64,000 nucleotides of DNA from Plutella xylostella (Eukaryota > Arthropoda > Insecta > Lepidoptera > Plutellidae), in NCBI RefSeq assembly GCF_932276165.1, contig NC_063986.1, positions 1,562,501 through 1,626,500 of the forward strand, written 5' to 3'. A model generated the notes under the pieces. That model ran no database searches, was not told the DNA's origin, and saw nothing but the letters and a program-made list of their open reading frames with translations. Position 1 is the stretch's first letter. The number at the start of each line of letters is the position of its first letter. The translations under genes and the position numbers were made by a program. Of the stretch, positions 12,501-23,845 are shown piece after piece.

Positions 12501-15500
12501 AACAATCTCCCATTTTAAATTACATTACCTTTGTATTCACCCTTCATTTCTTTTCCCAGGCGATCGTCGGCTTCGTCGGTCGCACCATAGCGTGGGTCAT
12601 CAACAGCATGTTTGTCATCTTCCTCGGCTCTCTCCTCACTATAGGAGTCTGTTCCTACACCAACCTCTGTTCCATCCACTTCCACGGCGTCGGGCCCATA
12701 CATGAGGAGATGAGGTCCTTAATGTCTATGACTCCGGAGAAACTAGAGAAGATTAGCACAGCTGCGGGCTTTGTGAAGAATGCCATAGACAAGTATCAGA
12801 AGATTCAGAAAGTTGGTAACGAGGTGAACAGGAAACGCCGCTCTATTTTTGGATGATGTTTTAGTTTATCACTTGTGGATTTTTGTAAGAGATTTTTTTT
12901 TAGTCAGATGAAATATATAATTTAAATCTAACAACTTTGTTTGTATATTGTTGTCTGGTTTTACAAGTATTTGTAAGTTACCTACAGGATGTTGCAAAGT
13001 TCCCTGTACGTACATGTACTTATAGGAAAAGTTAGTAAAAATACTATAGTTTAAAATGTTGATCAATAATTTATTGGAGAATAAGTTAACTTAGCCTAAG
13101 TACTAACTTAGCAATTATTTCTTGTAAACCTCATTCAGTTCATTGAACTTATGAAAGGCGTGTTTCGCAAAATCTTCAATGTCGTCCAGAGATGGAACAG
13201 CAGGGATCAGATTCTGGCAATCCTTGAGGAACCCTGGCTTCGTAATGGTCAGAGTGCAGTATGGGGTGAATGCACACAGCCCGATGACCAGGGCTGCTCC
13301 TATGAGAATCACTGGCAGTTTGACTAGCACCCATGATCCTATAGCGATCGCTGTTGATCCAGCTACTGTTAGAGCCGTCTGTAATGAAATAAATTAGTAT
13401 TAATTTAGAGTTCATAATAGTAAATATAACATTGATGAAGAAATGGTCGTTCAATTCAAATTTTAACATTCACATAAAATTGTAAACTGGCTTTGATGTA
13501 TTGATGATTGATGAACACCACCCGTGTTAACAGCATTTTTGCATGGATGTATACAAAAAAGTACTATAAGAATGTACTTACAGATAAGCTCGGGATACAA
13601 TCCCACAACGCTATCAGAGACAGGTCCGTGTTTTCCTCAGCCACCACTGCCACTTCGTCTCTTGGCACGATTGTGTATCTGTAAATAAGGAAACATACTG
13701 TTAGATTATTAGGTAAAACTATAGAGCAAAATGGGAGTTATGCTATGAAATAAACAAACCACACTAAATTTTGACAAAAAGTAAGTTTATTTACATATTT
13801 ACACTTTAACTACTTTTAAAGGTTTATTAGCATCCTTAACGAATGCAAGAAACGTTCAACGAAGGACACAAAAGTAGTTATTATCACAATTATGCACTTA
13901 CTGGTAAAGAGTATTCGGCGGCAACTGTTCAATAGGCTGTATCTGAACATTTCCGAACGATGCGTACGGAGAGATGCCCCTGTGTTCTACGGGAACCAAG
14001 TAGGAGGGCGGGCCGGCTGCCACCAGACCTGACAGCAGTAGCACCGCAAATACTGAAGGTAGACCAGCCATCTGCAAACACAATACATTTGTTTTAAGAA
14101 TTGCCACACTAACATACATGGGGACTAACAGGGGACCTAAGACGGATCCTTAATTGCTTGAATCAGACGGTTAGATGATGGGAGCTTTATACTAAATATT
14201 TATTATCGAGTGCTTTGGTAAATAATATATAATTATGAAGCCAATTTGGTTATGATAGGTACGTATATAATTTGCCGATAAAACTGTTAAATACTGACCT
14301 GTATAAGTATTGGTAGATAATATTTTGATTTGCTAGATATTTGATATGATATCGAAGACACAAGAAAGATGAATGATGCCTTAGTACAAGAAGCATGAAA
14401 ATAAATAGGATTCAAAACTTCATTAGATAATAACACTCTCTAATTTATTAATGTATCCCTGTTACGTAATGGTCGATGGTAAAGTCATAAAAAAGGTTGA
14501 CTACTAACAATGTGCAAACGATGATTACCAACGTCAGCATTCGTCATGTATGGTAACTACCCTAATTTAGAAAGTTTTTTTTGTCTTTTTTTTCAAAGTA
14601 GTAACAATGATATGTAACTACTAACAATTATCATCATATTAGTATTATCCTATTCTATAACAACCAAAGAAAGGTGATATAAAGTTGCAAATGGAACTTT
14701 ACTCGTTGATAGATTTTTTAAAGTACATACCTACTCGTATAGGTACTTACTTAACGTGATATTAACATGCATTGCATTGATTCCATGTTATCGTTATGAC
14801 TTATAAGTATACCATCGCTCAGATGAAGGAAAACATCATGAGGAAACCTGCACATCTAGATGTGCGAACCTACCAAACAGTAGACCAGTGTGGGGGGAAA
14901 CGGTTCAACGTTAGGGATATGCACAAAGGTTCCATTCGAGAAAGCCAGGGGCAGGTACTTTCACCCCCGCAGAGAATATAAGAATAGGTCTCTGTGAGAA
15001 ATCGATAGATCCAAAACGGACGTGACCACACCAAGTCCACACCGAGGGAATCCTACATTCCCACACTTTTTTATAGAAAGAAGTTGCTAACAATGAGAAC
15101 CTATATTGTACGGAACACAGATCACTAAAATACTTACGTGACATTACAAAATGTCAACATGCAATACATCATCACCGTCCTTTGCCATTCCTTTGCAATT
15201 GCAAATACTTTGCAAAAATTAAAATAAATAACATCTCAAACAAAGCTCAAACAACACAACAATTTAATTCTATCTAAGACTTTTCACTAACTTCAACTGA
15301 TGATGAATCTCCGTGAATCATTCCAATTATAAGTTCTAACAATAAAGCTAAAGAATAACTGAGTTTACTTACTGTGTTTACAATGTGGTAAGCTGATTTT
15401 ACTTACCTTACTAATAATAGTCATCTCATTGGCTTTCTAGGATAGTGTGAGCTGAAAACAGAAGGTTGTGTCTATCTATACTATACCTCTATTATTATGA

Positions 15501-15891
15501 TTTCGATATTCATAGTAATTCATACCCACTTTCATTGCACGCTGTAAAATATGTATCAAATTAATAATTTATGATGATAGAGATTTGTGAACCTGCCTTA
15601 TCATAAGTAGGTATCGTATCCTAATAATATGAGTTTGATGTAATGTGATACATTTGCTAAGCCTTTGCTCAACATTGCGACGTCTCTCGTCTGAGCATAG
15701 CCTCCTCTTTTTACACATTGGTGGGTCATGAGAGGCTACTGAAAATAATTATAAAGATTTAAAAGAAATAGTTATTTCGTTAAATTTGTTATACTTTCAG
15801 CGCAACTCATCCGGTGTTAGTTGGAGTGTGTCTGCTGTTGGTGGTGGCTGCCGGCGTCGCACTCGTTGTGACTCTAGTACTTGTCTTGTGA
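9599..15891 (+). CDS. predicted tail-anchored microprotein (58 aa), 2 exons, with genes A and B nested in its intron
   Basis: Exon 1 (9599-9684) encodes MKLYGDTAGMTMADRLEEEI then RMFWEYIK and ends with CG before GTAAGA. Exon 2 (15801-15891) follows TTATACTTTCAG. It completes an Arg codon and encodes THPVLVGVCLLLVVAAG and a further hydrophobic run ending LVLVL, then TGA. The phases fit (86 + 91 = 177 nt). An in-frame TGA lies upstream of the ATG at 9599; in-frame ATGs at 9626 and 9632 could also start it. AATAAA at 15931-15936 follows. The product would have a short charged cytosolic part and one C-terminal membrane helix with almost no lumenal tail, as in small regulatory membrane peptides. 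I recognise no family. The joining is an inference from phase and composition; each exon could instead belong to an unseen gene. Confidence 0.5.
9809..9860. repeat. hairpin / short palindrome
   Basis: AGGTCCGCAAAATTAGGCG pairs with CGCCAAATTTTGCGAACCT around a GTAAGTAGGTACTTAC centre. It is probably a small inverted-repeat transposon remnant inside the microprotein intron. Confidence 0.6.
10769..10776 (+). promoter_or_regulatory. TATA box of paralogue gene A
   Basis: TATAAATA sits 33 bp before the A of a TCAGT arthropod initiator at 10800-10804. This is the expected spacing. Confidence 0.6.
10802..10873 (+). other. 5' untranslated exon of gene A
   Basis: It runs from the TCAGT initiator to the donor ATCACG|GTAAGT. 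The next acceptor (ATTTCCAG) abuts the start ATG at 10999. Confidence 0.55.
10999..12856 (+). CDS. cluster gene A: secreted/membrane protein, 260 aa, unrecognised family
   Basis: Coding exons are 10999-11283, 11486-11592, 12147-12240 and 12560-12856, phase-consistent. The ATG is the first base after a splice acceptor. The signal peptide MIKTFLLLLTLTSALAA is followed by an acidic, proline- and lysine-rich stretch, then a Tyr/Gly/Pro-rich stretch (SYTYGPMP, PGYGYDNGY). The last exon encodes the family module: a hydrophobic helix (about 175-192, MFVIFLGSLLTIGV), C193-x5-C199 (CSYTNLC), and MTPEKLEKI followed by GFVKNAIDKYQKI. The C terminus ends in basic NRKRRSIFG. It is the longest member, mainly through its first coding exon. 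The N-terminal half shares nothing obvious with B-F. Function unknown; the helix suggests membrane insertion after secretion into the ER. Confidence 0.85.
13115..14071 (-). CDS. cluster gene B: secreted/membrane protein, 176 aa, unrecognised family
   Basis: Exons are 14071-13902, 13678-13582 and 13378-13115, phase-consistent. An acceptor (TTTGCAG) abuts the ATG. The signal peptide MAGLPSVFAVLLLSGLVAAG is followed by a Pro-rich middle (PPSYLVPVEHRG) and an acidic stretch in exon 2. The last exon begins with a long hydrophobic segment (about 90-123, including VILIGAALVIGL), then C124-x5-C130 (CAFTPYC). The tail is SLDDIEDFAKHAFHKFNEL, a diverged version of the TPExL...AIEKY tail. It is tail-to-tail with gene A, 258 bp apart. 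A minus-strand AATAAA is read at 13075-13070. Function unknown. Confidence 0.82.
14799..14990 (+). repeat. SINE family 1, decayed 3' part
   Basis: It shares blocks with the full SINE at 42559-42890: GAAGGAAAACATCATGAGGA, CATCTAGATGTG, GGGATATGCACAAAGGTTCC and the GAGAATA tail. The tRNA-like head is missing. Confidence 0.7.
14991..15798. other. intronic/intergenic stretch, no gene supported
   Basis: It lies inside the predicted microprotein intron and upstream of gene B. The noncoding first exon of gene B should be in this area but could not be fixed. Confidence 0.4.
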
Positions 15892-16075
15892 ATTAAGGTC
15901 CAAAATGACTACTAATCTTTACCTTTATTGAATAAAGTGCCTATGCCAATTTTAAATACCAAAAACCCTATTTCTTTTACTTTAATATCTGTTTTAAGAC
16001 AGTATTAATTAAAGTGCCGTTTTATTTGCCTATACCTATGTGTTCGCGACACCAGGGACTTGGCATGGTGTATAT

Positions 16076-16117
16076 CGGCTAGTTTCTGCTTATATAGATA
16101 TAAGCAGAAACGAGCCG
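16076..16117. repeat. 42-bp near-perfect hairpin
   Basis: CGGCTAGTTTCTGCTTATAT and ATATAAGCAGAAACGAGCCG form 20-base arms around AG. It is about 145 bp beyond the polyadenylation signal of the microprotein gene, so it is more likely a transposon end than a transcript element. Confidence 0.6.
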
Positions 16118-16359
16118 AACGTACTTTTATTTAACTCCTCTTTTCTAGTCTATGTTTTGCATTGTTGCTGTATTATTTATTAATAAACGTATAGGTAATT
16201 GTGTCTTATTAGTTAGTTAAATATATATTTTTACTATTATGTATTATGTACTTGCATATATCTACTTTATATTTATCTAACTGCCTAATCATACCACACA
16301 TACCACACCTACACACAACACAACCCATCATTATTACTATACACACATACATCTACCTA

Positions 16360-16600
16360 CCAGGGGTTCGTGACTGAGGTCACCAGGTGAAAACCAGCGC
16401 TGTGGCCTCCGTGGCCACATCATAATGCTGAGCTGGTGCCGATTTGACGCTCTGGACAGCAACCTAGTTTGTTTGTACTATGTTGTATTATTCCTGTGTT
16501 GTTATTTTTGTGTTGTATTCTTTTCTTTCTTTTTTCTGTTTTTGTTGTGCATTGTGTCAAATAAATGTTTTCTTTCTTTCTTTTCTTTCTAAATAAATAG
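16360..16600 (+). repeat. probable non-LTR retrotransposon 3' end
   Basis: A GC-richer block (GGGGTTCGTGACTGAGGTCA, then GTGGCCTCCGTGGCCACA) is followed by T-rich sequence, AAATAAA and a TTTC microsatellite. This is the usual layout of a LINE 3' untranslated end. 16600-17590 shows nothing I can assign. Confidence 0.45.
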
Positions 16601-17589
16601 TCGTTAGTCGGTACAATATAAACAATTCAACACACATATATACCTACTTACTTTTATTTTCTTCTGTCCTTGTAGATGTTTACAACTACAATAGTTAAAA
16701 ACGTAAAAGGTTACATCGAACAATGTAAAGAAATCACTTAGCTTTGTAAGTAATCATGAAAACGAGTCATAAAAGAATAGAATGCGGTTTTCTGTTGAAA
16801 AATCTACGATTTCCATTGGGAATGAAAAGCTTGACTTAGTTACAATTAGCTTTTAAAATTAAATGATGCGTTAACGACGTTAAACGGTTACTTCTAACAA
16901 ATATTTAACTAATCATTTCTGCTGGATGCCATTTTAAAAATGTGTTAAGAAAATAAGTAAGTAACTCTAAAAGGTGTTTAAATACCTAGATGTAATATTA
17001 AAATAAAGGATGAAATGAAAAGAAAATAATTTCAGAACAGTAATAATTTCGACTGCAGCATTTAACATAGTCGTAAGTGAAAAATCGCTACTTTTCAGTA
17101 GAGCCGTTTTAAGTTTTAAATATGACTAAAATAGTTCTAAAATTTACATTACTCTATCTATCTTAACCAAATTCGGCATGGTGACTTAGTTTTAAATGTG
17201 CCACAAGGTAGTAAGATAAAAAGTTAGTATTTTTGATAGGAAAGGTGAAAAAAGGCACATGTGACATTATTAACCGTCAAATCCCAGATTAACTTTGTCG
17301 GAAGAGTTAGATCCAACAATGTTAACTGGACTTAGTATTGTAAATTTTGTTGGTAGTGGGAGATTCAACAATGTTCACTGAACTTAGTACTCTAGATTTT
17401 ATCGGAAGTGGGAAATCCTGCTATTTTAAGTGGACTTTATATTCTTTGCGATGTCGGATTGATGCTTTCCTGAATCCGTTTTTCTATGAACATTGTAGTT
17501 TTCCATTATTTTGTTTCTATTTCCTAAGAAAAATTTTAGTTATCAATTATAATAATGCAACGATAATCTGCTTATAGTTCTCGACACAA

Positions 17590-18100
17590 AACTGAATGTC
17601 GCAGTTTCTTAAGGCATGCGAAGAACGGGAAATTCGGGAAACTTCGTCACATATTCTCCATTCCTCAGAGCCTGAAGACAAAAGTGTTCAGCCAGTGCGT
17701 CCTGCCAGTGAGGACGTATGGTGCAGAGACCTGGACACTGACGGTAGGACTGGTCTACCGATTTCAAGTCGCTCAGCGTGCTATGCAGAGAGTAATGCTT
17801 GGGGTTTCTTTGTTAGATCGTATCAGAAATCAGGTTATCCGTTAGAGGACTAAGGTTACCGACATAGCTGTCAAAATATGCAAGCTGAAGTGGCAGTGGG
17901 CTGGTCATATCTGCCGAAGAATCGATAACAGTTAGGGTAGACGAGTTCTCGAGTGGGGACCACGAACAGGCAGACGCAGGGTGGGACGCCCTCCTGCCCG
18001 CTGGGCCGTAGGCGGGTAGCCGGTAGTGGTTGCAGGAGGAAGTCCGAGGACCGAGTCTTGTGGCGCTCATCGGGAGGCTGCAACTGAGATTTACCAACTC
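17590..18100 (+). pseudogene. RTE-type LINE ORF2 C-terminal remnant
   Basis: Broken frames translate to pieces of the common lepidopteran LINE C terminus: Q(P)VRPASEDVWCRDLDT, VQRAM-like and DRIRNQVI-like stretches, a WAGHI-like piece and RRVAGSG. Stops and frameshifts make it inactive. The similar piece at 48690-49090 gives the same order. Confidence 0.65.
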
Positions 18101-18104
18101 CTCA

Positions 18105-19080
18105 ATGAGTGCTGGTGTTGCGGTACAGTGCCAGGTAACTGGAGCGGAGCGGTCATAGTTCCTTTGCATAAAGACAGAGGCTCTCCCCAGGTCCGCAACA
18201 TTCACCGTGGCATCAGCCTCTTAAGTATCATTGATTCTGTATGCAAAAATATTGATTTAAAAGGTAAATAGGGAGACAGAGAATAAAAAATCTTGGATGT
18301 GTGGGCATGGTATTTAAAGAAAGGGAATGGTATTTGTGGATTACGATCTTATCACTACGAAATGTCACAGATAGGTACTGGCTTAACAGAGTTCTGTGCC
18401 TTCTTAGATGTAGGGAAGGCTTTTATAGTAAGGAGGAATGATTTTGTGGGACACAATGTCCGTTTATGGAGTGGACAGCCAATTAACGCGACCACTGGGA
18501 TCCCTTTAGGAACTTTGACTTGCGTTAGGATAAATAGAGCCTTCACTGACTGGTTTAGCATCCACAGGGGTGTTAAGTCCTGCTTAATGTGTGCTTCGCC
18601 TTGGCTATTTAATCTATTTAAAGAAAGTTATGTTTGGGATATAAAAGATGATAAAGAGGATTGCTAATCGAAAAGTTACTTCTTAAGTGCACGCTGTATG
18701 CTGACAATTAAGTCTTACTATCATCGTCGGTAGAACAGCTGCAACAATAAGTAACTTTCCGGTATGTTGTTTAAAAATGAAGGGAATGAAAGGCAAAAGT
18801 AATGATGTTTGAAAGAGATAAAACAGTGACTGAGTGTAAGGTCACGATAGAGAATTAAAGAGCACAGCAAGAGAATGAGTTTGTATTGTTTGGGTAGCCT
18901 GTTAACGAGAGATGTAAGGGGGATATTGAAAGTGAAAGTGGGAAATCAGATAAATTTATTGGAGCCTGGAACTCTGTAATGAGGACTATGAGGAGTAAGA
19001 AAGTGTCTCAAAAAGCTCGTTTGGATGTTCATGACAGTGTTGTTCCCTACGCTGATGTCATTTATTATTGTTATCACTAA
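18105..19080 (+). pseudogene. LINE reverse-transcriptase remnant
   Basis: Peptide fragments in order are: NECWCCGTVPGNWSGAVIVP, then NIHRGISLLSIIDSVCKNI (a diverged YRPISLLS block), AFTDWFSIHRGVKSC, ASPWLFNLF, a decayed YADD box near 18697 (YADN-stop-VLLSSSVEQLQQ), and KKVSQKARLDVHDSVV. Many stops. 19080-19510 holds no recognisable feature. Confidence 0.65.
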
Positions 19081-19512
19081 AGATCTAGCATATATTGCAG
19101 CTGTACAGTAAGAGGCTGAGAAACCTGCAGCTTACAGTGCACGTGACTGCACTAGTTCATCTTCAAATCCATTAGGAATCTACTGACGGTTGTTATCCGA
19201 AAAACAACAAATAAAATAATAAAATATCGGTACCTATAAACATACAGAATGTAAAAGCAATGCTCCTGAAATCATGAACCACGTGCTCCTTCAGTCCAAC
19301 TAAAAAAGTCTAAGGGGCATACCTACGCAAATTATCATTTTTTTCAGTTTACCATACAGAATTACCTACTCTGGAATATTATGTATGGGATTTCGAAAGA
19401 TGTGAGTGTTAAATTAAAGTAAAATATTTTTGTAGATTCCAGAGCTTTTAACTGTTTTTGAAAAATCTGCCCCTAGTAAATTTACAGTAAGAGGCCTTTC
19501 TTACTAGGCCAT

Positions 19513-19650
19513 GGTCACATCAGCAACTACGTATCCAAGCAGTCTAAGGAAATGTATGGTATTAGCGACGATGCCACACCGTCGCCAAGTGAGTTAGGTA
19601 CCATACATTTCAATACTTAGAGCTTGGACACGTTGCTGGTAACGCGGTCA
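19513..19650. repeat. palindromic MITE
   Basis: The left arm contains GCAACTACGTATCCAAGC and GAAATGTATGGTA. The right arm mirrors it with TACCATACATTTC and GCTTGGACACGTTGC. Confidence 0.6.
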
Positions 19651-20550
19651 ATGAGGTTCTAGTGAGGCTGGGCTCTAACTTTTATAGAGAGCCGGTCGAG
19701 ATTTTACAACGTTTACAGAAAATAATGGTACAGTGTACCACATCCAACTCAATAGTTTAACATTATGTACAAATAACGAGGTTGGTTCTTCCATATCCAA
19801 CAATCACAAGGGAAAGAAGAACAAATAATAAAGTCGGTAATACCATATACAACAGTAGTACTTGAAACGCAAGCAAGTAACAATGTGGGATGTGGTACAT
19901 CCGACTCAAAATTAAAATGATGCGCAGTTAATACTGTTGGATGTGCCGTTTGCTACAATGTTACCTGTTCAGTACTGTTTATACAACTTCCATACGAAAA
20001 TTTTAATAAAATACTAATTGTTAAAAAAAATACATTGTATTAAGCAAGCACGTTAATGTGAGATGCTATAAAAATATATATTTGTTTAATTGCATCCGTT
20101 TTAATGGAACATGTTTGTACACAAGTCTTTAATTTCTGTCATACATTGTTTTGAGATTTTTACCCGTTCCTTGATACACTAAGTCTGCCATTATTTAGAG
20201 CAAGACATTATAGTTTCATTATTTTTATAAATTAATTGGTCTTAAAGACCACATAATAAAATTGTATCACGCAACTTGGGCTCATCCCGCTAACATGGCG
20301 GGAAGTGGTAGATACGACCGGCCGCCCCGCTCGCCCGCCCCGGGAACAGTGTCGCAACATACTTACCGACAGTGTTAAGCGGTCGCCATGAACAGATCCG
20401 ACTTTTTTCCACAAGAAAAATCGGGAAATATTCATAATTAAGAGCTGAAACTTTCCTAACACCTTCCTTATTGATATAATGACCTTCTAGTGCAATAATC
20501 TGAAAAATGGCCAAAAGTCAGTTACGACATTGTTAATTGCTACAGTCGAT
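19650..20550. other. intergenic, no gene supported
   Basis: AT-rich sequence with one GC-rich island at 20280-20350 (CGGCCGCCCCGCTCGCCCGC). The island sits just beyond the 3' end of gene C. I could not assign it to a gene. Confidence 0.4.
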
Positions 20551-20587
20551 TTATTTACTTATAAGTACTTAAAAACCAACAAACAAC

Positions 20588-21788
20588 TCATTTAACTTCG
20601 TCTCTAGTGATGGAAAGACCATCTTGCATAGCAGTAAACTTTTCAATAGCTTGTTCTACAAACTTGGCTGCTCTAGTAAGTCTTTCAGGCGATGCCAGGG
20701 ACCTCACGTCTTCTGCCGTAATGTGCTCTAACTGGCTACAAACAGGGGTCAGTTTACAAATGCCAATAGCTATGGCTCCTCCAAGGATCAGTTGAGGTAG
20801 ACTGCTGATGATGAATGATGTGAGGTATTTCCCGATCGCGTAGATTTTCTGTGGAAGGAATAAAGATTGTTTTAGCTATTAATGATACTGTCTTCTGCCA
20901 CTTGGGTGAACTAACCCTTTCATAAAACTGAATTCATGGTGAAATTATAGAGATTATTCCCAATAATAGAAATACATAATACACTGGGCTATCAGCGAAT
21001 AAAATTATCTCTGTATTTGTCACAAACAAGTCAAGAAATTTATTGACCGTATTGTAAGGTTAAAATTCTCTTTGAAAGTAACTTTTATTATTTTTATACG
21101 AAAATGACAATTTTAAACCAATTTTAAAGTGTCACAAAGCTCTTGGAATTTGGGGGGTAACATCACAAAACTTACAGCAGTGACTCCCTGCCCACCTCTG
21201 CATGTATGTAGATGGTAGAGCTTGTATAGACTTGAGAAACTTACAGAAGTGACAGCGGACACGACACCGAACCCCAGGCTGAGTTTAGAGACTTCTTGCC
21301 CCGCAGCCGGCGTCAGGGACCGGTGCTCCGCCTCCGCGAACCTCTTGCGGAGAGCGCTCTGGTAGACGAAGGGAATCGCCCCGCTCTGAAGGTGAAATGT
21401 CACGGTTAGGATCAGAAATGGCATGTAGAGTTTGATGAGATATGACCTATTTTCATAAAAAAATATTAATTTTATTCTATGTCTAAGCTGAAATTCCTAT
21501 CAGACAAAATCAAATAATGATATTAACCCATGTAGAGCTCAATTTATTTTAATCCCCACAAAACAGAAATTTGCGAAATATTGGAATGAAAAATAAAAAT
21601 AAAACAAAGGGTTAGATAGATATTAAGACGATGTGTGTAGGTTTTTTTTACGCTTTAGATGTTGTAGTAATTACAGTAGTTACCTGTACGGGTACCATGA
21701 AGCCATCTTTGAATTCAGCTATATTTTCATTAGCTTGCGCAGTGGCTACAGCCAGCAAAGCAGCTCCAAATAATAGGATCTTCATCAT
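20588..21788 (-). CDS. cluster gene C: secreted/membrane protein, 168 aa, unrecognised family
   Basis: Exons are 21788-21684, 21385-21245 and 20848-20588, all in phase 0. An acceptor (TTTTTAG) abuts the first ATG. The signal peptide MMKILLFGAALLAVATAQA is followed by a charged middle exon (RKRFAEAEHRSLTPAAG). The last exon holds the shared module: a helix (about 93-112, including LILGGAIAIGI), C113-x5-C119 (CKLTPVC), then ASPERLTRAAKFVEQAIEKF, the clearest copy of the tail motif. A minus-strand AATAAA is read at 20555-20550. It is head-to-head with gene D across about 2 kb that now contains a transposon. Function unknown. Confidence 0.83.
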
Positions 21789-21799
21789 CTAAAAATACA

Positions 21800-22854
21800 A
21801 TTAGACTTGATAATTATATTTTTTTTAAAACAAATAGGCAGTTGTTGAAAGTACAAATGTAAGTTACGAACTTTTCAGCTTCAGGATTCAGAATAGCTTA
21901 CTGGCGTGGCGTGGTTTAAATAAGTAGGTATAAATGCTTAAATAGATATAAGTAATTTTAAAATTCTTAAAACTGGAACAGTATGGTTATGTTGATCTTT
22001 CAACTATAAATGCTACCTGAAGAATGTATCTTTTACCGTTGCAGTACCAATTTATGTATTCTTCTTGATTTTGTAGTAATTAGCACATGTATACCCCTAA
22101 TGAGGGATAGGTTAAAAACCTCATTATCATTTGGCCTATTAATTCATTTCCGTTCGAATTTACTAAGTATAGTAACTAGTATAAACTAATGATATTATGA
22201 ATCATTTAAACCTCAAAAAATTTGCAACGAATGAAAAAAAGCGTGGGAATTCTAGAGAAAATTTGGAAATAATTGAAAACTAAGCATTACAAGGAGATAC
22301 ATCGCTCGGTAGTATCATCATAGACACACATAATGTAATTCTTCTCGTTAGAGAAGGACTTATGTTCCTTGATGTTATATTTATTTTAGGAATCACACCT
22401 AGTGCCACCACCATAGCAGTCCACTACTGGATATATGTAAATGTGCCTCCTCTTACTTATATTCTTCATCTTGAGATTTAGCTCCATTGCTTGAGATGTT
22501 GTCATTATTGATCATGGTTTAGAGTTTACACCCATATTCAACAGACAATAAGACAGTTCATTCTTATAATAGGTACATAAACAGAGGTGTTTTGCGTTAA
22601 AATGGAACCTACACAAAAAAAGAATATTAAAATAAATGCGTAATAATTAATTACCATCGTTCCTAATTAAAGATGGTAGGTACTTAACGTTTTTCCACTG
22701 TTAAAATCCGTAATGACATCTTTAGTATCACAGATTTACATGATAAATAGCAGTGTTACGAATATCGTACTACCATTAACTGTTTTATCGTGTTTGGTAT
22801 AACAATTAAAGAAGTTTCATTTTCTAACGTAAACATCAAATCTATTTTAAAGTA
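21800..22854. other. intergenic region upstream of genes C and D
   Basis: AT-rich, with no ORF of protein character. The noncoding first exons of C and D are expected here or beyond the transposon, but neither could be placed. Confidence 0.4.
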
Positions 22855-23669
22855 GGGTAACGTAACGTACCTTGGGACGCTTGTACCTCGGGACATTGAT
22901 TGTATTTTAAAAACCGGCTAAATAAACACATTAAAATTCTACCCTAGGCATAGTATTTTACTCGCTTGGCAAAACTAGTGAGTCTCGTGATCATACCAGC
23001 ATCGAGTGTGTGGTGAAGTCAATATGAAGTTTTTTGGAGTCAAAAGTAGCTTTTGTATAGTTTTTTGTGTTGCTTTATCTCATTGAGCATGCTCAAAATA
23101 AAGACATGTATGTCACGTATAACTTTTCAGTTATTTAATTTTATGACATGGCAATTATCTGAAAGATTCCTAAATTAAAAATAAAGATATTTAAATTTTG
23201 GTTAAATATTGCTTTTTTGTACCTTGGGACACGATTAAATTTGTACCTTGGGACACTGTTTCCTATGGCTTTGTACTATGGAAAATGCAAACATCTAAAT
23301 AAAGCCTTATATCTCTGTTCTGATTAGTGCCAGAGTGAAACTAGACAGAAGAGAGATGCAGTAAATCAATAAGAACAGAGATATAAGGCGTTATTTAGAA
23401 GTTTGCATTTTCCATAGTACAAAGCTATAGGAAACAGTGTCCCAAGGTACAAACGTGTAACGTACCTTGGGTCAAAACAAGCATTTTTACTTTTATCTTA
23501 ATTTAATAAAATCTGGCCACACTAAAGCTTTAGCACAAATACTAGTGATAATAGATTATATATCCTACCGAATAAAGAAAATTTCACATTAATATCTTAG
23601 TTGTACGCTGCGATAGATTCATTCAAAGTTGGGGTAGTCGAAAATGTCCCTAGGTACGTTACGTTACCC
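22855..23669. mobile_element. non-autonomous DNA transposon with GGGTAACGTAACGTACC inverted ends
   Basis: The terminal repeats are GGGTAACGTAACGTACCTTG on the left and GGTACGTTACGTTACCC on the right, each flanked by TA, giving a TA target duplication. The motif ACCTTGGGAC (or its complement) recurs internally at both ends and around a large central palindrome at about 23218-23455. It has no transposase. TA duplication suggests Tc1/mariner-type mobilisation. It sits 176 bp upstream of the gene D start codon. Confidence 0.8.
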
Positions 23670-23845
23670 TAAGTATTTTCTTTTAAGTTTTTCAGTAAAG
23701 TTCAGTTATTTAATCTTATTTTGTTATGAAAATATCAAGGGATAATGCAGACTGAGAATACCATTAGTTATCTTGACAGAAATTATCTTCAAGTGTTTCG
23801 TGTGGAATGAATTAATTTTAATGTAAATCAATTATATTTTTGTAG

